In this document: in pieces, positions 53,504 to 62,728 of the stretch
Numbering within the stretch: the stretch's first letter is position 1
How the letters are laid out: each line of letters opens with the position of its first letter
DNA from: Clavibacter michiganensis
GTDB lineage: Bacteria; Actinomycetota; Actinomycetes; Actinomycetales; Microbacteriaceae
Direction of reading: 5' to 3'
Assembly: GCF_021216655.1 (NCBI RefSeq)
Contig: NZ_CP080437.1
Span: 2,914,001-2,978,000, forward strand
Length of the DNA: 64,000 bases
The notes under the pieces: generated by a model
Seen by the model: only the letters and a program-made list of their open reading frames with translations
Database searches by the model: none
Told to the model about the DNA's origin: nothing
Translations under genes and position numbers: made by a program

Positions 53504-54469
53504 ATGGACCAGGGCGGCGCGGAGGTGACGGCCCCCGACGCGGGCACCACGTACCTGCCCGACCGCGAGGTGGACCTCCGGCTGGTGCTGCGTCCGCTGT
53601 TCCGCGGCGTCGTGGATCCGACCTGCCGCTGGGACCCGGTCACGCCCGGATCCCGCCGCGTCGGCGTCTGGCGCACGGCCCGCACGCCGCTCGGGGACGC
53701 GTCGCTCCGGCTGGATCCGCGCGCGGACGGCGGCGTAGACGCGCGTGCCTGGGGCCCCGGCGCCGAGTGGGCCATCGCCGGCGTGCCGGAGCTGCTGGGC
53801 GAGGGCGACGACTGGTCCGACCTCGACGTCTCCGCGCATCCGCTGCTCCGCGACGCGCATCGTCGGCTGTCCGCGCTGCGCCTCATGCGCACCAACCACG
53901 TCTTCGAGGCGATGGCCTCCGCGGTGCTCGAGCAGAAGGTCACCGGGCTCGAGGCCAGGCGGGCGTGGCGGCAGCTGATCCTCGCGCACGGCGAGCCCGC
54001 GCCCGGGCCGGTGCCGGCCGGCATGCGCGTGCTGCCGTCGCCCGAGCGCTGGCGCCTCATCCCGTCGTGGGAGTGGCACCGCGCCGGCGTGGACCCGAAG
54101 CGGTCGCGCACGCTCATCGCGGTCGCGACCTCGGCGGCCGGCCTCGAGCGCACCCTCGCGCTCGGGCGCGGGAGCGAGGAGATCACGCGGCGGCTGCGCT
54201 CGATCCCGGGCGTGGGGATCTGGACGGCGGCGGAGACCACGCAGCGCGCCCACGGGGATCCGGACTCGGTGAGCGTCGGCGACTACCACGTGCACGACAT
54301 GGTCGGGTGGGCGCTCGCCGGCCACGCGGTCGACGACGACGGGATGCTCGAGCTGCTGGAGCCGTGGCGCGGCCAGCGTCAGCGGGTGATGCGGCTCATC
54401 GAGGCGAGCGGGTTCCGGAAGCCGCGGTTCGGCCCGCGCATGACGGTGCAGGACCACCGGGCGCACTGA
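53504..54469 (+). CDS. DNA-3-methyladenine glycosylase II (AlkA/HhH-GPD type)
   Basis: The 321-residue protein has the HhH-GPD superfamily core: FEAMASAVLEQKVTGLEARR at the start of the domain, the helix-hairpin-helix LRSIPGVGIWTAAETTQR, and SVGDYHVHDMVGWALAG with the catalytic Asp. There is no 4Fe-4S Cys loop. It should remove alkylated or other damaged purines. The first ~100 residues form an N-terminal beta domain typical of AlkA. The -10 spacing fixes the start at 53504. Confidence 0.86.
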   Translation: MDQGGAEVTAPDAGTTYLPDREVDLRLVLRPLFRGVVDPTCRWDPVTPGSRRVGVWRTARTPLGDASLRLDPRADGGVDARAWGPGAEWAIAGVPELLGEGDDWSDLDVSAHPLLRDAHRRLSALRLMRTNHVFEAMASAVLEQKVTGLEARRAWRQLILAHGEPAPGPVPAGMRVLPSPERWRLIPSWEWHRAGVDPKRSRTLIAVATSAAGLERTLALGRGSEEITRRLRSIPGVGIWTAAETTQRAHGDPDSVSVGDYHVHDMVGWALAGHAVDDDGMLELLEPWRGQRQRVMRLIEASGFRKPRFGPRMTVQDHRAH

Positions 54470-54520
54470 GCGCCGCGCGGCGGCGAGGCCCGATGGCCCG
54501 TCGGATCGGTGCGCGACGGA

Positions 54521-55321
54521 TCAGCTGTCGGCCGCGATGCCGTCGGGCAGCTGCGCGCCCGCCTTCGTGAGCGCGTCCACGAGGTCCTGGCCGGCGACGG
54601 TCGTGATGATGTCGCCCTGGATGCGCAGCGTCGGCGTGCCCGTGACGCCCGCGGAGGTCGCGTCGGAGGTGTTGCTCGTGATCCACGACGAGTACTTCCC
54701 CTCGGCCACGCACGTGCGCGCCGCGTCCGCCGTGACGCCCTGGGTGGTGAGCCAGGTGACGAAGTCGGCGTGGGTCCACGAGTCGGTGATGGTGGAGTGG
54801 TTGTCGAACAGGGCCGAGTGCACGGCCGGCCACTTGTCGGGCTCCTCGGCGAGCACGCACGCGGCGGCGCTGCCCGCGACGACCCCGTACTTCGTGACGA
54901 TCTGGATGGGGTGGTAGACGATGCGCACCTGGCCAGTGGCGGCGATCCGGTCGAGCAGCGGGCCGGTCTCGGCCTCGTACTGCGCGCAGTGGGGGCACGA
55001 GTAGTCCTCGTACACGTCCATGGTGACGGGGGCGTCCGCCGCTCCCACGCTGACGCCCGTGGGCTCGGTCGCGATGCGCACCTGGTCGCCCGTGGACAGC
55101 GCCGCGGTGGTGTCCTGGACGGGGCCCGCGGCGCTCGCCGCCTGGGACTGCCCGAGGAGATAGACGCCGCCGGCGATGGCCGCGATGACGATGACGAGGC
55201 CGCCCGCGACGGAGAACTGGGCGATGAGGCGGCGGCGCTTGCGGCGCCGGTCGTCGAGGGCCCTCTCGATGCGTGCCTTCTCGCGGATCGCGCGTACCTT
55301 CTCGTTCTCATGCCGGGCCAT
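54521..55321 (-). CDS. membrane-anchored DsbA-family thiol oxidoreductase
   Basis: ATG 55321 is taken because TAGGAT lies 7 nt ahead; ATG 55327 would overlap that box. The 266-residue protein has a highly charged N-terminus (residues 3-31), one membrane helix at ~36-57, and a DsbA-like thioredoxin domain with YEDYSCPHCAQYE (C109-x-x-C112) and cis-Pro in VTGTPTLRI. It should form or shuffle disulfides in exported proteins. It is divergent from the epimerase gene; the two promoters are about 50 bp apart. Confidence 0.88.
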   Translation of the reverse strand: MARHENEKVRAIREKARIERALDDRRRKRRRLIAQFSVAGGLVIVIAAIAGGVYLLGQSQAASAAGPVQDTTAALSTGDQVRIATEPTGVSVGAADAPVTMDVYEDYSCPHCAQYEAETGPLLDRIAATGQVRIVYHPIQIVTKYGVVAGSAAACVLAEEPDKWPAVHSALFDNHSTITDSWTHADFVTWLTTQGVTADAARTCVAEGKYSSWITSNTSDATSAGVTGTPTLRIQGDIITTVAGQDLVDALTKAGAQLPDGIAADS

Positions 55322-55328
55322 GGCCATG

Positions 55329-55334
55329 ATCCTA
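55329..55334 (-). promoter_or_regulatory. -10 box for the DsbA-like gene
   Basis: Minus-strand TAGGAT with the ATG at 55321 7 nt away; leaderless expression predicted. Confidence 0.5.
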
Positions 55335-55384
55335 GGGATCCGCATGCCCGCGCCCCTGGGAGGCGCCACAGCGCCGCGTATGGA

Positions 55385-55390
55385 TAGGCT
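55385..55390 (+). promoter_or_regulatory. -10 box for leaderless aldose-epimerase transcript
   Basis: TAGGCT, then CGGCGC (6 nt), then the GTG at 55397. Confidence 0.6.
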
Positions 55391-55396
55391 CGGCGC

Positions 55397-56350
55397 GTGC
55401 CCGACGACGTGACGTACGTACCCCGCCTCCCCACCGGCCAGCAGCACGAGCTCACCGCGGAGGTGGACGGCCGCTCCCAGCGCATCGTGATCGCGGAGGT
55501 CGGGGCGGCGCTCCGGGTCCTCCAGGTCGACGGGACCGACCTCGTCCAGTCCTACCCGGATCACGCGCGGCCCCCCTTCTGCAGCGGGATCGTGCTCGCG
55601 CCCTGGCCCAACCGGATCCGCGACGGCATCTGGGAGCATGGCGGCGTCACGCACCAGCTCGACATCACCGAGGTCGACCGCGAGAACGCGATCCACGGGC
55701 TGCTCCAGCACTCGCCGTACCGCCTCGCGGAGCGCGACGACGTCTCCGTGACGCTCGCCGCCGACGTCCACCCGCAGCGCGGCTACCCCTTCGCCCTCGA
55801 GACGAGCGTGCGCTACGAGCTCACGGGCTCCGGCGTCCGCGTCACGCACCTGATCCGCAACGTCGGCTCGGCCGACGCGCCCGTCGCCGTCGGCACGCAC
55901 CCCTTCCTCCGCGTGGGCGACGTGCCCACCGAGGACCTCGAGGTCGTCATCGACGCGCCCACCCACATCGAGGTGGATCCCGTGCGCCTCAACCCCACGG
56001 GCGTCCAGGCCCCGGTCGACGGCACCCGCTACGACCTGCGCCAGGGCGTGCGCGTCCGCGACGCGCAGCTCGACGACGCGTGGGCCGACGCCCGCGTGGT
56101 CGACGGCGTCAGCCGCCACGGCGTGCAGGCGCCCGACGGCCGACGCACCGAGATCTGGGCCGACGGCGAGTTCACGTACTGGCAGGTCTTCGTCACGCCG
56201 TGGTACCCGGTCGCCGACGGGCACGTGTGGGCGGTCGCGGTGGAGCCGATGACGGCGCCGGCCGACGCGTTCAACTCGGGCGACGGCCTCATCACGCTCG
56301 CGCCCGGATCCGAGTGGTCGGGCACCTGGGGCATCGACCTGCACGACTGA
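55397..56350 (+). CDS. aldose 1-epimerase family protein
   Basis: The 317-residue beta-sandwich protein has CSGIVLAPWPNRIRDGIWEH, the first catalytic-site His in NAIHGLLQHSPYRL, and the second in VGTHPFLRVGDVP, with an acidic C-terminal residue in AVEPMTAPADAFNSGDG (Glu) as general base. It interconverts anomers of a hexose or sugar phosphate; actinobacterial members of this length (GalM/YeaD-like) have varied substrates. The GTG start is set by the -10 box. Confidence 0.88.
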   Translation: MPDDVTYVPRLPTGQQHELTAEVDGRSQRIVIAEVGAALRVLQVDGTDLVQSYPDHARPPFCSGIVLAPWPNRIRDGIWEHGGVTHQLDITEVDRENAIHGLLQHSPYRLAERDDVSVTLAADVHPQRGYPFALETSVRYELTGSGVRVTHLIRNVGSADAPVAVGTHPFLRVGDVPTEDLEVVIDAPTHIEVDPVRLNPTGVQAPVDGTRYDLRQGVRVRDAQLDDAWADARVVDGVSRHGVQAPDGRRTEIWADGEFTYWQVFVTPWYPVADGHVWAVAVEPMTAPADAFNSGDGLITLAPGSEWSGTWGIDLHD

Positions 56351-56436
56351 GCCCGCGCGGCGCCGACCGTCTGGATGCCCGCTGGGAGCCGTGGTCGGAA
56401 ACCGAAGCGACCCGGGACGCCCGGCGCGGACCGTCC

Positions 56437-56442
56437 TAGCGT
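56437..56442 (+). promoter_or_regulatory. -10 box for leaderless VOC-protein transcript
   Basis: TAGCGT, then CGGAGC (6 nt), then the ATG at 56449. Confidence 0.6.
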
Positions 56443-56448
56443 CGGAGC

Positions 56449-56916
56449 ATGACCGACACCAGCGCGACCACCGCAGCCCTCGACTCCATCACCGGCGTGC
56501 ACCACGTGCGCCTCTCCGTCACCGACCTCGGCCGTTCGCGTGCCTTCTACGAGGGCGTGCTGGGCCTCACCCCCGCCATCGAGAGCGAGGGTGACGCGAG
56601 CGACCCCGCCGTGCGCGAGGATCCCGCCCAGTACTTCGGCGGCGTGATCTACGGCGTCGGCTCGCAGCTGCTCGGCCTCCGCCCCATCGCGGACGGTGAC
56701 GCCTCGGGCGACGACGCCGCGTTCGACCCCGCCACCCGCGGCCTCGACCACGTGAGCCTCCAGGTCGGGTCGCGCGACGACCTCGTGCGCGCGGCCGCCC
56801 TGTTCGAGGAGCGCGGCATCGCCCACGGCGAGGTCATCGACTTCCCCACGGGCATGTCGATCCTCTCCGTGCAGGACCCGGACGACATCAACGTGGAGCT
56901 CGTCGTCGCGGGCTGA
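56449..56916 (+). CDS. VOC (glyoxalase/dioxygenase superfamily) protein
   Basis: The 155-residue protein has two beta-alpha-beta-beta-beta units: ITGVHHVRLSVTDLGRSRAF (metal His in HHVRL) with YEGVLGLTP, and GLDHVSLQVGSRDDLVRAAA with the second His, ending ILSVQDPDDINVELVV with the metal Glu. All three ligand positions of a VOC metalloenzyme are present. Possible roles include glyoxalase, thiol transferase or dioxygenase. It lies upstream of, but 106 bp from, an OhrR-like gene. Confidence 0.85.
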   Translation: MTDTSATTAALDSITGVHHVRLSVTDLGRSRAFYEGVLGLTPAIESEGDASDPAVREDPAQYFGGVIYGVGSQLLGLRPIADGDASGDDAAFDPATRGLDHVSLQVGSRDDLVRAAALFEERGIAHGEVIDFPTGMSILSVQDPDDINVELVVAG

Positions 56917-57022
56917 TCCGCGAGCCGGGCGGCGGCGGTGCGCACGAGCGTGCCGCCGCCGTTCGCGTGCGTAGCATTTCCCCTAGTGCCGAGCAGAGCA
57001 CGACCCGGTCGAGGAGGACGCG

Positions 57023-57481
57023 ATGACGATGACGGACCCCCTGGCGCTCGAGAGCCAGGTCTGCTTCCAGGCGGTGGTGGCCGCCCGCACCGTGGTGGCC
57101 GTCTACCGGCCGATCCTCGAGCCGCTCGGGCTGACGCACACGCAGTACCTCGTGATGCTCGCGCTGTGGGAGCGGGACGACCGCTCGGTGTCCGACCTCG
57201 GATCCACCCTGCAGCTGGAGCCCGCCACGCTGACGCCGCTGCTCAAGCGCCTGCAGGCCGCCGGCTTCGTCGACCGGGCCAGGAGCGCCGTGGACGAGCG
57301 CGTCGTCGTGGTCTCCCTCACGGAGGCCGGCCGTGAGCTCCGCGGCCGCGCCGTGGACGTGCCCGCGCAGGCGGCCGCGCGCACCGGCCTGACCGTCGCC
57401 GAGCTCGAGGCGCTGCGCGACGCGCTCGACGACGTGGTGGGGCGGCTCACGGGCGCGCTCCCGGACGGCGGGGCGGCCTGA
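57023..57481 (+). CDS. MarR/OhrR-type redox-sensing repressor
   Basis: The 152-residue protein starts with [24 protein letters not shown], where C14 aligns with the peroxide-sensing Cys of OhrR, and Tyr residues follow at 27 and about 41 ([11 protein letters not shown]). The winged helix [23 protein letters not shown] plus [13 protein letters not shown] is intact. It probably represses an organic-hydroperoxide defence gene, but no ohr gene is in the window. GAGGAGGAC lies 4-12 nt before the ATG. It ends in a shared terminator. Confidence 0.88.
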   Translation: MTMTDPLALESQVCFQAVVAARTVVAVYRPILEPLGLTHTQYLVMLALWERDDRSVSDLGSTLQLEPATLTPLLKRLQAAGFVDRARSAVDERVVVVSLTEAGRELRGRAVDVPAQAAARTGLTVAELEALRDALDDVVGRLTGALPDGGAA

Positions 57482-57506
57482 TCCGCTGCTCCCGTCCGCG
57501 GATCAG
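57478..57506. terminator. bidirectional terminator containing both stop codons
   Basis: CTGATCCGC (57478-57486) pairs perfectly with GCGGATCAG (57498-57506). The left arm contains the TGA of the OhrR-like gene and the right arm contains the TGA of the convergent secreted protein. Confidence 0.7.
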
Positions 57507-58249
57507 CCCGTGCCGACGGTCGCCGGGCCCTGGCGGGTGAAACTGAAGACGTCGCCGGAGGACGCGACGAGGTCGGCCTCCACCGAGGCCGGGGCGGCGG
57601 GATCGACCGAGACGCTGACGCGGTCGCGGGTGATGTCGACGCCCCATCCCGTGAGCCAGCCCGCGCGTCCCGCCGGGGTCGCGTCGAGGGCGGCGCCGAT
57701 GTCCATGAGCTGCTGCTCGGTGCGCTCCGCGGTCGTGACCCGCAGCGGGTCCGCGCCCGCGATCTCCGCGATCGTCTCCCGGACGTCGGGCCCGACCTCG
57801 CCGACGATCGCCACGACCATCACCTGCGGCTCGGCGACCGGGTTCTCGACCCACACGCCGCCGGACGCGCCGAGCGGGGCGAGGATCGCGCGCATCTCCT
57901 CGAGCTTCGCCGGCAGCGTCTCCTGGCGCGCGAACTCGGCGGCCTCGGCCGGCGTGAGGCGGAGGCCCGTCCAGTCGCTGGACACGGTGTCGGATGCGGC
58001 GGCCACCTTCTCGACGTAGGCGCGATCGGAGCGCAGGGCGAAGATCCGGCGCTTGTCGATCTGCCGGTCGATCGCGTCGGGCTCGGCGGAGGGGGTCGCG
58101 GTCGGCGCGTCGGCGGTGGCCTCCCCGGCCGCCGGGCGCCCCTCCGGCCGCATGGCCGTCGCGACGGCGAGGGTGCCCGTCGCGATGACGGCGGCGGCCG
58201 CGACGACGACGACGACGGCACGGGTCCGGCGCGCGGGCGTGCGGGGCAT
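57503..58249 (-). CDS. membrane-anchored or secreted protein of unknown function
   Basis: ATG 58249, with GGAGAGG 8 nt upstream, gives 248 residues: a basic start ([10 protein letters not shown]), one hydrophobic helix at ~11-32, a Pro/Ala/Thr linker, and a 170-residue extracytoplasmic domain with [50 protein letters not shown] and [15 protein letters not shown]. The last part resembles the propeptide region of secreted S1-type serine proteases, but no protease domain follows. It sits just downstream of the GH32 gene on the same strand, 92 bp apart, and could belong to the fructan system. Confidence 0.6.
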   Translation of the reverse strand: MPRTPARRTRAVVVVVAAAAVIATGTLAVATAMRPEGRPAAGEATADAPTATPSAEPDAIDRQIDKRRIFALRSDRAYVEKVAAASDTVSSDWTGLRLTPAEAAEFARQETLPAKLEEMRAILAPLGASGGVWVENPVAEPQVMVVAIVGEVGPDVRETIAEIAGADPLRVTTAERTEQQLMDIGAALDATPAGRAGWLTGWGVDITRDRVSVSVDPAAPASVEADLVASSGDVFSFTRQGPATVGTG

Positions 58250-58341
58250 GGCGGGCGACCTCTCCGCGGAGGGCGCTTCCGCAGGGCGATCCTCCCGCGC
58301 GGTCGCGCCCGCGGGCAAGGGCGTCGGCAGGGTCTGTCCGC

Positions 58342-59997
58342 TCAGCGGCCGCCGTCGAACGGCGCCCAGCTCGCGTCGGTCACGCGCGTGGTGCCGTCGA
58401 CGGCCTCCACGGAGAGGCCGGCGCCGTCGAGGGTCCCGACCGTCGCGCTCGTGAGGACGGCGGCGTCGCCGTCGACGAAGGCCTCGATCGTGCGGTCGTC
58501 GAGGACGAGGTCGAGCGTCACCGTGTCCCCGGGTGCCGCGTCGGGCAGCGGCGCGGTCGCGGGTCGGTCGTACGCGTCCGGCATGATCCCGTCCGGGTCG
58601 TCGTCGCGCACGACGAACGCCTGCCGCCTGGCCGCGTCGTAGCCGACCGTGACGGTGCCGCCCTCCGGGGAGGCGAGCCGCACGCGGGTCTCGCGCGCGG
58701 GATCCGCCGGGTCGGGCGTGAGCGTGAGCCGGAGGCGCGAGGGGCCGCGGGGTGCGTCGGCGAGCGGGGTCGCGGCAGCGATGCGCGCGTCCGGGATGGC
58801 CCGGGCATCGCCCTCGCGACCGGTCAGCGCATCGAGGGGAGCCGAGCGCAGGGCCCAGCCGGCGCCGTCGGGCACGAGCCGCAGCTCGCGCACGAGCGAC
58901 TGGCCGCCGCCCGCGCCGCCGTCCCGCAGCGGCAGCCGCCCCGCGTAGGCCCAACTGCTCGTCCAGCCCATCGCGTAGCGGCGGGTGGGCGCGGTGCCGT
59001 CGGCCGGATCCGCCCAGGTGACCCCCGCGTAGAGGTCGGCGCCCTGGTCGAGCCAGCGCGGGGCGTCGTCGTCGGTCGTGAAGCGCTCGCCGTCGAAGTC
59101 GCCGACCCAGTACGCGTAGCCCGTGCCGCGGCCCTCGGCGGCGCCGTCCGCGCCGACCCCGAGGACCCAGCGGACGCGGCTGGGATCGTCCGCGCTCGCG
59201 ATGGGGAAGACGTCGGGCGTCTCCATCGTGCCGAGGTCGTCGCGCGCGAAGTCGGAGCGGTAGGTCCAGTGGATGAGGTCGGGCGACGTGTAGAAGCCGA
59301 TGCGCCTGCCCTCCGCGAGCGCCATGCTCCACCGCCCGTGCTCGCCGTCCCACACCACCTTCGGGTCGCGGAAGTCGGGGCCGCCCGGGTTCTCCATGAC
59401 GGGGTTGCCCGCGTAGGGCCGGAAGCGGTAGCCGCCGTCGGTCGAGTAGTAGAGGGACTGCCGCTGCACGCCCTCGGACTGCTGCGTGAGGATCGCGATG
59501 ACCGTGCCGCCGCCGAGCCCGGACGTGTTCCCGGTGTCGACCACGACGCTGCCGGTCTCCGCGTCGCCGAGCGGGGTGTCGTACTTGTCGATCGCGATGC
59601 CCTCGTCGTGCCACGTGACCATGTCGGTCGACGTGTAGTGCCGCCACGAGGATCCGTTGCCCGTGGGGTGGTCGGCGTTGACGAGCGCGTAGGCGTGCCA
59701 GACGCCGTCGAGCAGGAAGGGGCGCTGCGGGTCGTTCATGAACTCGCCCGAGGGGCGGATGTGGATGCCGTCGTCGGCGGCGCGGGGCGCGGGCGGCGGG
59801 GGCGCGACGGGCCCGCGGTCTGCGCCCGTGACGCCGCGCACGGCGACGACGAGCGCGGCGACGACGAGCGCGGCGACCAGGAGGATCGCGACGGCCACGA
59901 CGAGGGCGCGGCGATGGCGGTGGGCGAGCGGCCGGATCCGGTCGCGCGCGCGTCTCGCGAGCCCGGCGGCGGGCGGGCGTGACGGGGATGCGGTCAT
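58342..59997 (-). CDS. GH32 fructan hydrolase (levanase/inulinase-like), membrane-anchored
   Basis: ATG 59997 is preceded by GAGGAGA at a good distance and gives 551 residues. A membrane helix lies at ~31-55, then a Pro-rich linker. The five-bladed propeller carries FMNDPQRP with nucleophile D89, GGPDFRDPKV with D211, and METPDVFPI with acid/base E259, where family members usually have Cys (EC) rather than Thr. A beta-sandwich domain fills ~370-551, including TIEAFVDG. It should cleave beta-fructosides outside the cell and is divergent from the levansucrase, so synthesis and breakdown of levan are paired. Confidence 0.87.
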   Translation of the reverse strand: MTASPSRPPAAGLARRARDRIRPLAHRHRRALVVAVAILLVAALVVAALVVAVRGVTGADRGPVAPPPPAPRAADDGIHIRPSGEFMNDPQRPFLLDGVWHAYALVNADHPTGNGSSWRHYTSTDMVTWHDEGIAIDKYDTPLGDAETGSVVVDTGNTSGLGGGTVIAILTQQSEGVQRQSLYYSTDGGYRFRPYAGNPVMENPGGPDFRDPKVVWDGEHGRWSMALAEGRRIGFYTSPDLIHWTYRSDFARDDLGTMETPDVFPIASADDPSRVRWVLGVGADGAAEGRGTGYAYWVGDFDGERFTTDDDAPRWLDQGADLYAGVTWADPADGTAPTRRYAMGWTSSWAYAGRLPLRDGGAGGGQSLVRELRLVPDGAGWALRSAPLDALTGREGDARAIPDARIAAATPLADAPRGPSRLRLTLTPDPADPARETRVRLASPEGGTVTVGYDAARRQAFVVRDDDPDGIMPDAYDRPATAPLPDAAPGDTVTLDLVLDDRTIEAFVDGDAAVLTSATVGTLDGAGLSVEAVDGTTRVTDASWAPFDGGR

Positions 59998-60264
59998 GTC
60001 GTCGGTCTCCTCGCGGTGGGCGATCGGGGGCAGACGGGTGGCGGAGCGGAGCGGGAGAGCATGCACCGCCGCACGACCGATCCGGCGACCGTACAGGTCG
60101 AGCCGGGCCACGTCCACCCCGTTCGGGGGACACGCCCGGGATCCGGCCGCGACCCCGCCCGGGGGCGCGCCGGGCCCCGATCACCTCCTAGGCTCCCCGA
60201 CCGGGGGAGCGTGCACCGCGCGACGCGATCGGACTCATCGACACGAGAACGAGAGTGAGAACAG

Positions 60265-61830
60265 GTGACCAAGAGAATCAGGCGCGGGCTGTCCGCGTCC
60301 GCTGCGGCGACCCTGGTGGTGGCGTCCGCGCTGCTCGCCGGCGGATCCGCCCAGGCCGCGGGCACGACGCCGCCGCGGCCCACCGTGCACACCCAGAAGG
60401 CGTACGCGCCGGAGGACGACTTCACGGCCCACTGGACCCGCGCGGACGCCAAGCAGATCGCGAAGCTGTCCGACCCGACCGCGGCGCCCCGGACGAACTC
60501 CATGCCCGAGGCGCTCACCATGCCGCAGGTGCCGCAGGACTTCCCGACGATGACCGACCAGGCGTACGTCTGGGACACCTGGCCGCTCACGGACTCGTCG
60601 GGCCAGACCTACAGCGTCGACGGCTACGACGTGATCTTCGCGCTCACCGCCCCGCGCACCCTGTCGTTCGACGACCGGCACACATACGCCAAGATCGGCT
60701 ACTTCACGCGGCCCACGGGGACCCCGACGAAGGAGCGCCCGGACAACGGCGGCTGGACCTACCAGGGCAACGTGTTCGAGGACGGCGTCACGGACGGGAT
60801 CTTCCCCGACCAGTCGTTCACGCAGCAGGCCGAGTGGTCGGGATCCGCGCGGATCATGGCCGACGGCACGGTCAAGCTGTTCTTCACCGACGTGGCGTTC
60901 TACCGCGACGCGAAGGGGCAGGACGTGAAGCCCGCCGACCCGGTGATCTCGCTCAGCCAGGGGCGCGTCGAGAAGGTCGACGGCGCGGTCGCGCTGAAGG
61001 GCTTCGAGACGGTGACCCCGCTGATGCGCCCGGACGGGAAGAGGTACCAGACCAACGAGCAGAACTGGTCCACCAACTTCCGCGACCCGTTCACGTTCAC
61101 GGATCCCGACCACCCGGGCAAGACGTACATGGTGTTCGAGGCGAACGTCGCCGGGAAGCGCGGCGAGCAGGAGTGCGACGCGACCGACCTCGGCTACCGG
61201 AAGGGCGACCCCGCGGCGGAGGACCCGAAGGAGGTGACCGCGAGGGGCGCGAACTACCAGATGGCCTCCATCGGCCTCGCGGTCGCGGACGACGCGGACC
61301 TCACGAAGTGGCACTACCTGGATCCGCTGCTCGAGTCGGCCTGCGTCACCGACCAGACCGAGCGGCCCGAGGTGATGATCGAGAACGGCAAGCACTACCT
61401 GTTCACCATCAGCCACCGGTCGACGTTCGCGGCCGGCATCGACGGCCCCGAGGGCGTCTACGGCTTCGTGGGCAACGGCCTGCGCAGCGACTACAAGCCG
61501 ATGAACGGCGGATCCGGTCTCGTGCTCGGCAACCCGACGAACCTCAACTACGCGGGCGGCACCGCGTACGCGCCCGACTACAACCAGACGCCGGGCGCGT
61601 TCCAGGCGTACTCGAGCTACATCCTCCCGGGCGGGCTTGTGGAGTCGTTCATCGACGCCGTCGGCTCGAAGGAGTCCTTCCGCCGCGGAGGGACGCTCGG
61701 GCCGACGGTGAAGCTGGAGTTCGACGGCGACACCTCGGAGCTCGACCGCGGCTACGGCGAGGGCGGGCTCGGCGGGTACGCCGACATCCCGACGACCCGG
61801 GTGTTCGACCCGGCGCACCCGCCGCAGTAG
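60265..61830 (+). CDS. levansucrase (GH68)
   Basis: The 521-residue protein has a signal peptide (MTKRIRRGLSASAAATLVVA, hydrophobic run, cleavage near AQAA at ~32). GH68 motifs are YVWDTWPL with nucleophile D104, NFRDPFTF with transition-state stabiliser D274, and DQTERPEV with acid/base E366. It transfers fructose from sucrose to growing levan outside the cell. GTG 60265 has only a weak ribosome site. The 267-bp gap to the divergent GH32 gene holds no other ORF. Confidence 0.92.
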   Translation: MTKRIRRGLSASAAATLVVASALLAGGSAQAAGTTPPRPTVHTQKAYAPEDDFTAHWTRADAKQIAKLSDPTAAPRTNSMPEALTMPQVPQDFPTMTDQAYVWDTWPLTDSSGQTYSVDGYDVIFALTAPRTLSFDDRHTYAKIGYFTRPTGTPTKERPDNGGWTYQGNVFEDGVTDGIFPDQSFTQQAEWSGSARIMADGTVKLFFTDVAFYRDAKGQDVKPADPVISLSQGRVEKVDGAVALKGFETVTPLMRPDGKRYQTNEQNWSTNFRDPFTFTDPDHPGKTYMVFEANVAGKRGEQECDATDLGYRKGDPAAEDPKEVTARGANYQMASIGLAVADDADLTKWHYLDPLLESACVTDQTERPEVMIENGKHYLFTISHRSTFAAGIDGPEGVYGFVGNGLRSDYKPMNGGSGLVLGNPTNLNYAGGTAYAPDYNQTPGAFQAYSSYILPGGLVESFIDAVGSKESFRRGGTLGPTVKLEFDGDTSELDRGYGEGGLGGYADIPTTRVFDPAHPPQ

Positions 61831-61889
61831 GGCCAGGCGCGGCGGCGGCGGTCATCCCGTCGTCGCCGCGTCCTCCCGGGCCGCTCATC

Positions 61890-61895
61890 TACACT
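61890..61895 (+). promoter_or_regulatory. -10 box ahead of the copper locus
   Basis: TACACT with the ATG at 61904 8 nt downstream; near-leaderless transcript predicted. Confidence 0.5.
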
Positions 61896-61903
61896 CGCAG
61901 TCG

Positions 61904-62557
61904 ATGCCCGCCCCGTCCCCGACCCCGATCCCGCCGCGCGTCCAGCGCGTGATCCGGGGGCTCGCCGCATCCACCACCGCCACGTTCGTGGCCGCCCTAT
62001 TCCACGAGGCGGGCGGCGGTGCCGCCCCGTCGTGGGCCGTCGTGGCGTTCGGGCTCGCGCTCGCGTCGCTCGCGGCCATCGCGCTCGCCGGCGCGCGCAC
62101 GTCGCTGTGGCGCCTGGTCGCCGCGGTGGGCGTCAGCCAGCTCCTCTTCCACGGCCTGTTCACCGCGGCGGGCGACGCGAACGGCGCCTCCCTCGCGGCG
62201 GATCCGCACGCGGGCATGGGGCACGGCGCGTCGCCGGTCGCGCTCCCGGGCCTCGACGCCGCGGCCGGCGGATCCGCCGCGCTCGACCCCGGCATGCTGC
62301 TCTCGCACGGCGCGGCCCTCGTCGTCACCGTGCTCGCGCTGCGGCACGGCGAGGCCGCCATCCGCGCGCTCGTCGACGCCTCCGCGGTCCGCGTCGTGCG
62401 CGCCCTCGCGATCCCGTTCCTCCGGCCGGAGGGGCGGCGTGACACCGCGCTCGCCCTGGCCGTCCGCGCGCCCCTGGCGCTGCGCGACCTCTGCGCCCGG
62501 CTCGGCCGCCTGCGTCACCGCGGACCGCCGCGCGCCCGCGCGCTCGCCGCAGCCTGA
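61904..62557 (+). CDS. His/Met-bearing membrane protein of a copper locus
   Basis: The 217-residue protein has about four hydrophobic helices. Histidines and a Met cluster outside or at helix ends: FHEAGGG, LFHGLFTAAG, DPHAGMGHGA and LLSHGAALV. The tail is basic (RLGRLRHRGPPRARA). Small proteins of this kind accompany ycnI and copC in Actinobacteria, and their role in copper handling is inferred from that linkage. It is followed by ycnI after 171 bp. I cannot name the family. Confidence 0.65.
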   Translation: MPAPSPTPIPPRVQRVIRGLAASTTATFVAALFHEAGGGAAPSWAVVAFGLALASLAAIALAGARTSLWRLVAAVGVSQLLFHGLFTAAGDANGASLAADPHAGMGHGASPVALPGLDAAAGGSAALDPGMLLSHGAALVVTVLALRHGEAAIRALVDASAVRVVRALAIPFLRPEGRRDTALALAVRAPLALRDLCARLGRLRHRGPPRARALAAA

Positions 62558-62728
62558 CGCGCCGGCCGGATCCCGCGACCCGCGGATCCCGGCCCACCGC
62601 GCGAGCCCGCTCGCGCCGCGGACGCGATGCCCCGCATCGCCCGCCCCCTCTCCTCCCTCATCGGACGCCGGCACCGCCGCGTCCGCTCCCGGGGCCGCCC
62701 CGCGCGGCCCGGAACAGGACACCAGCAC

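Noticed and set aside
57503..60184. Single 893-residue reading frame covering the GH32 region and the exported protein
   Set aside because: The upstream two-thirds is out of frame with GH32 and is Arg/Pro-rich noise. Only the last 248 codons from ATG 58249 have a ribosome site, signal-like helix and normal composition.
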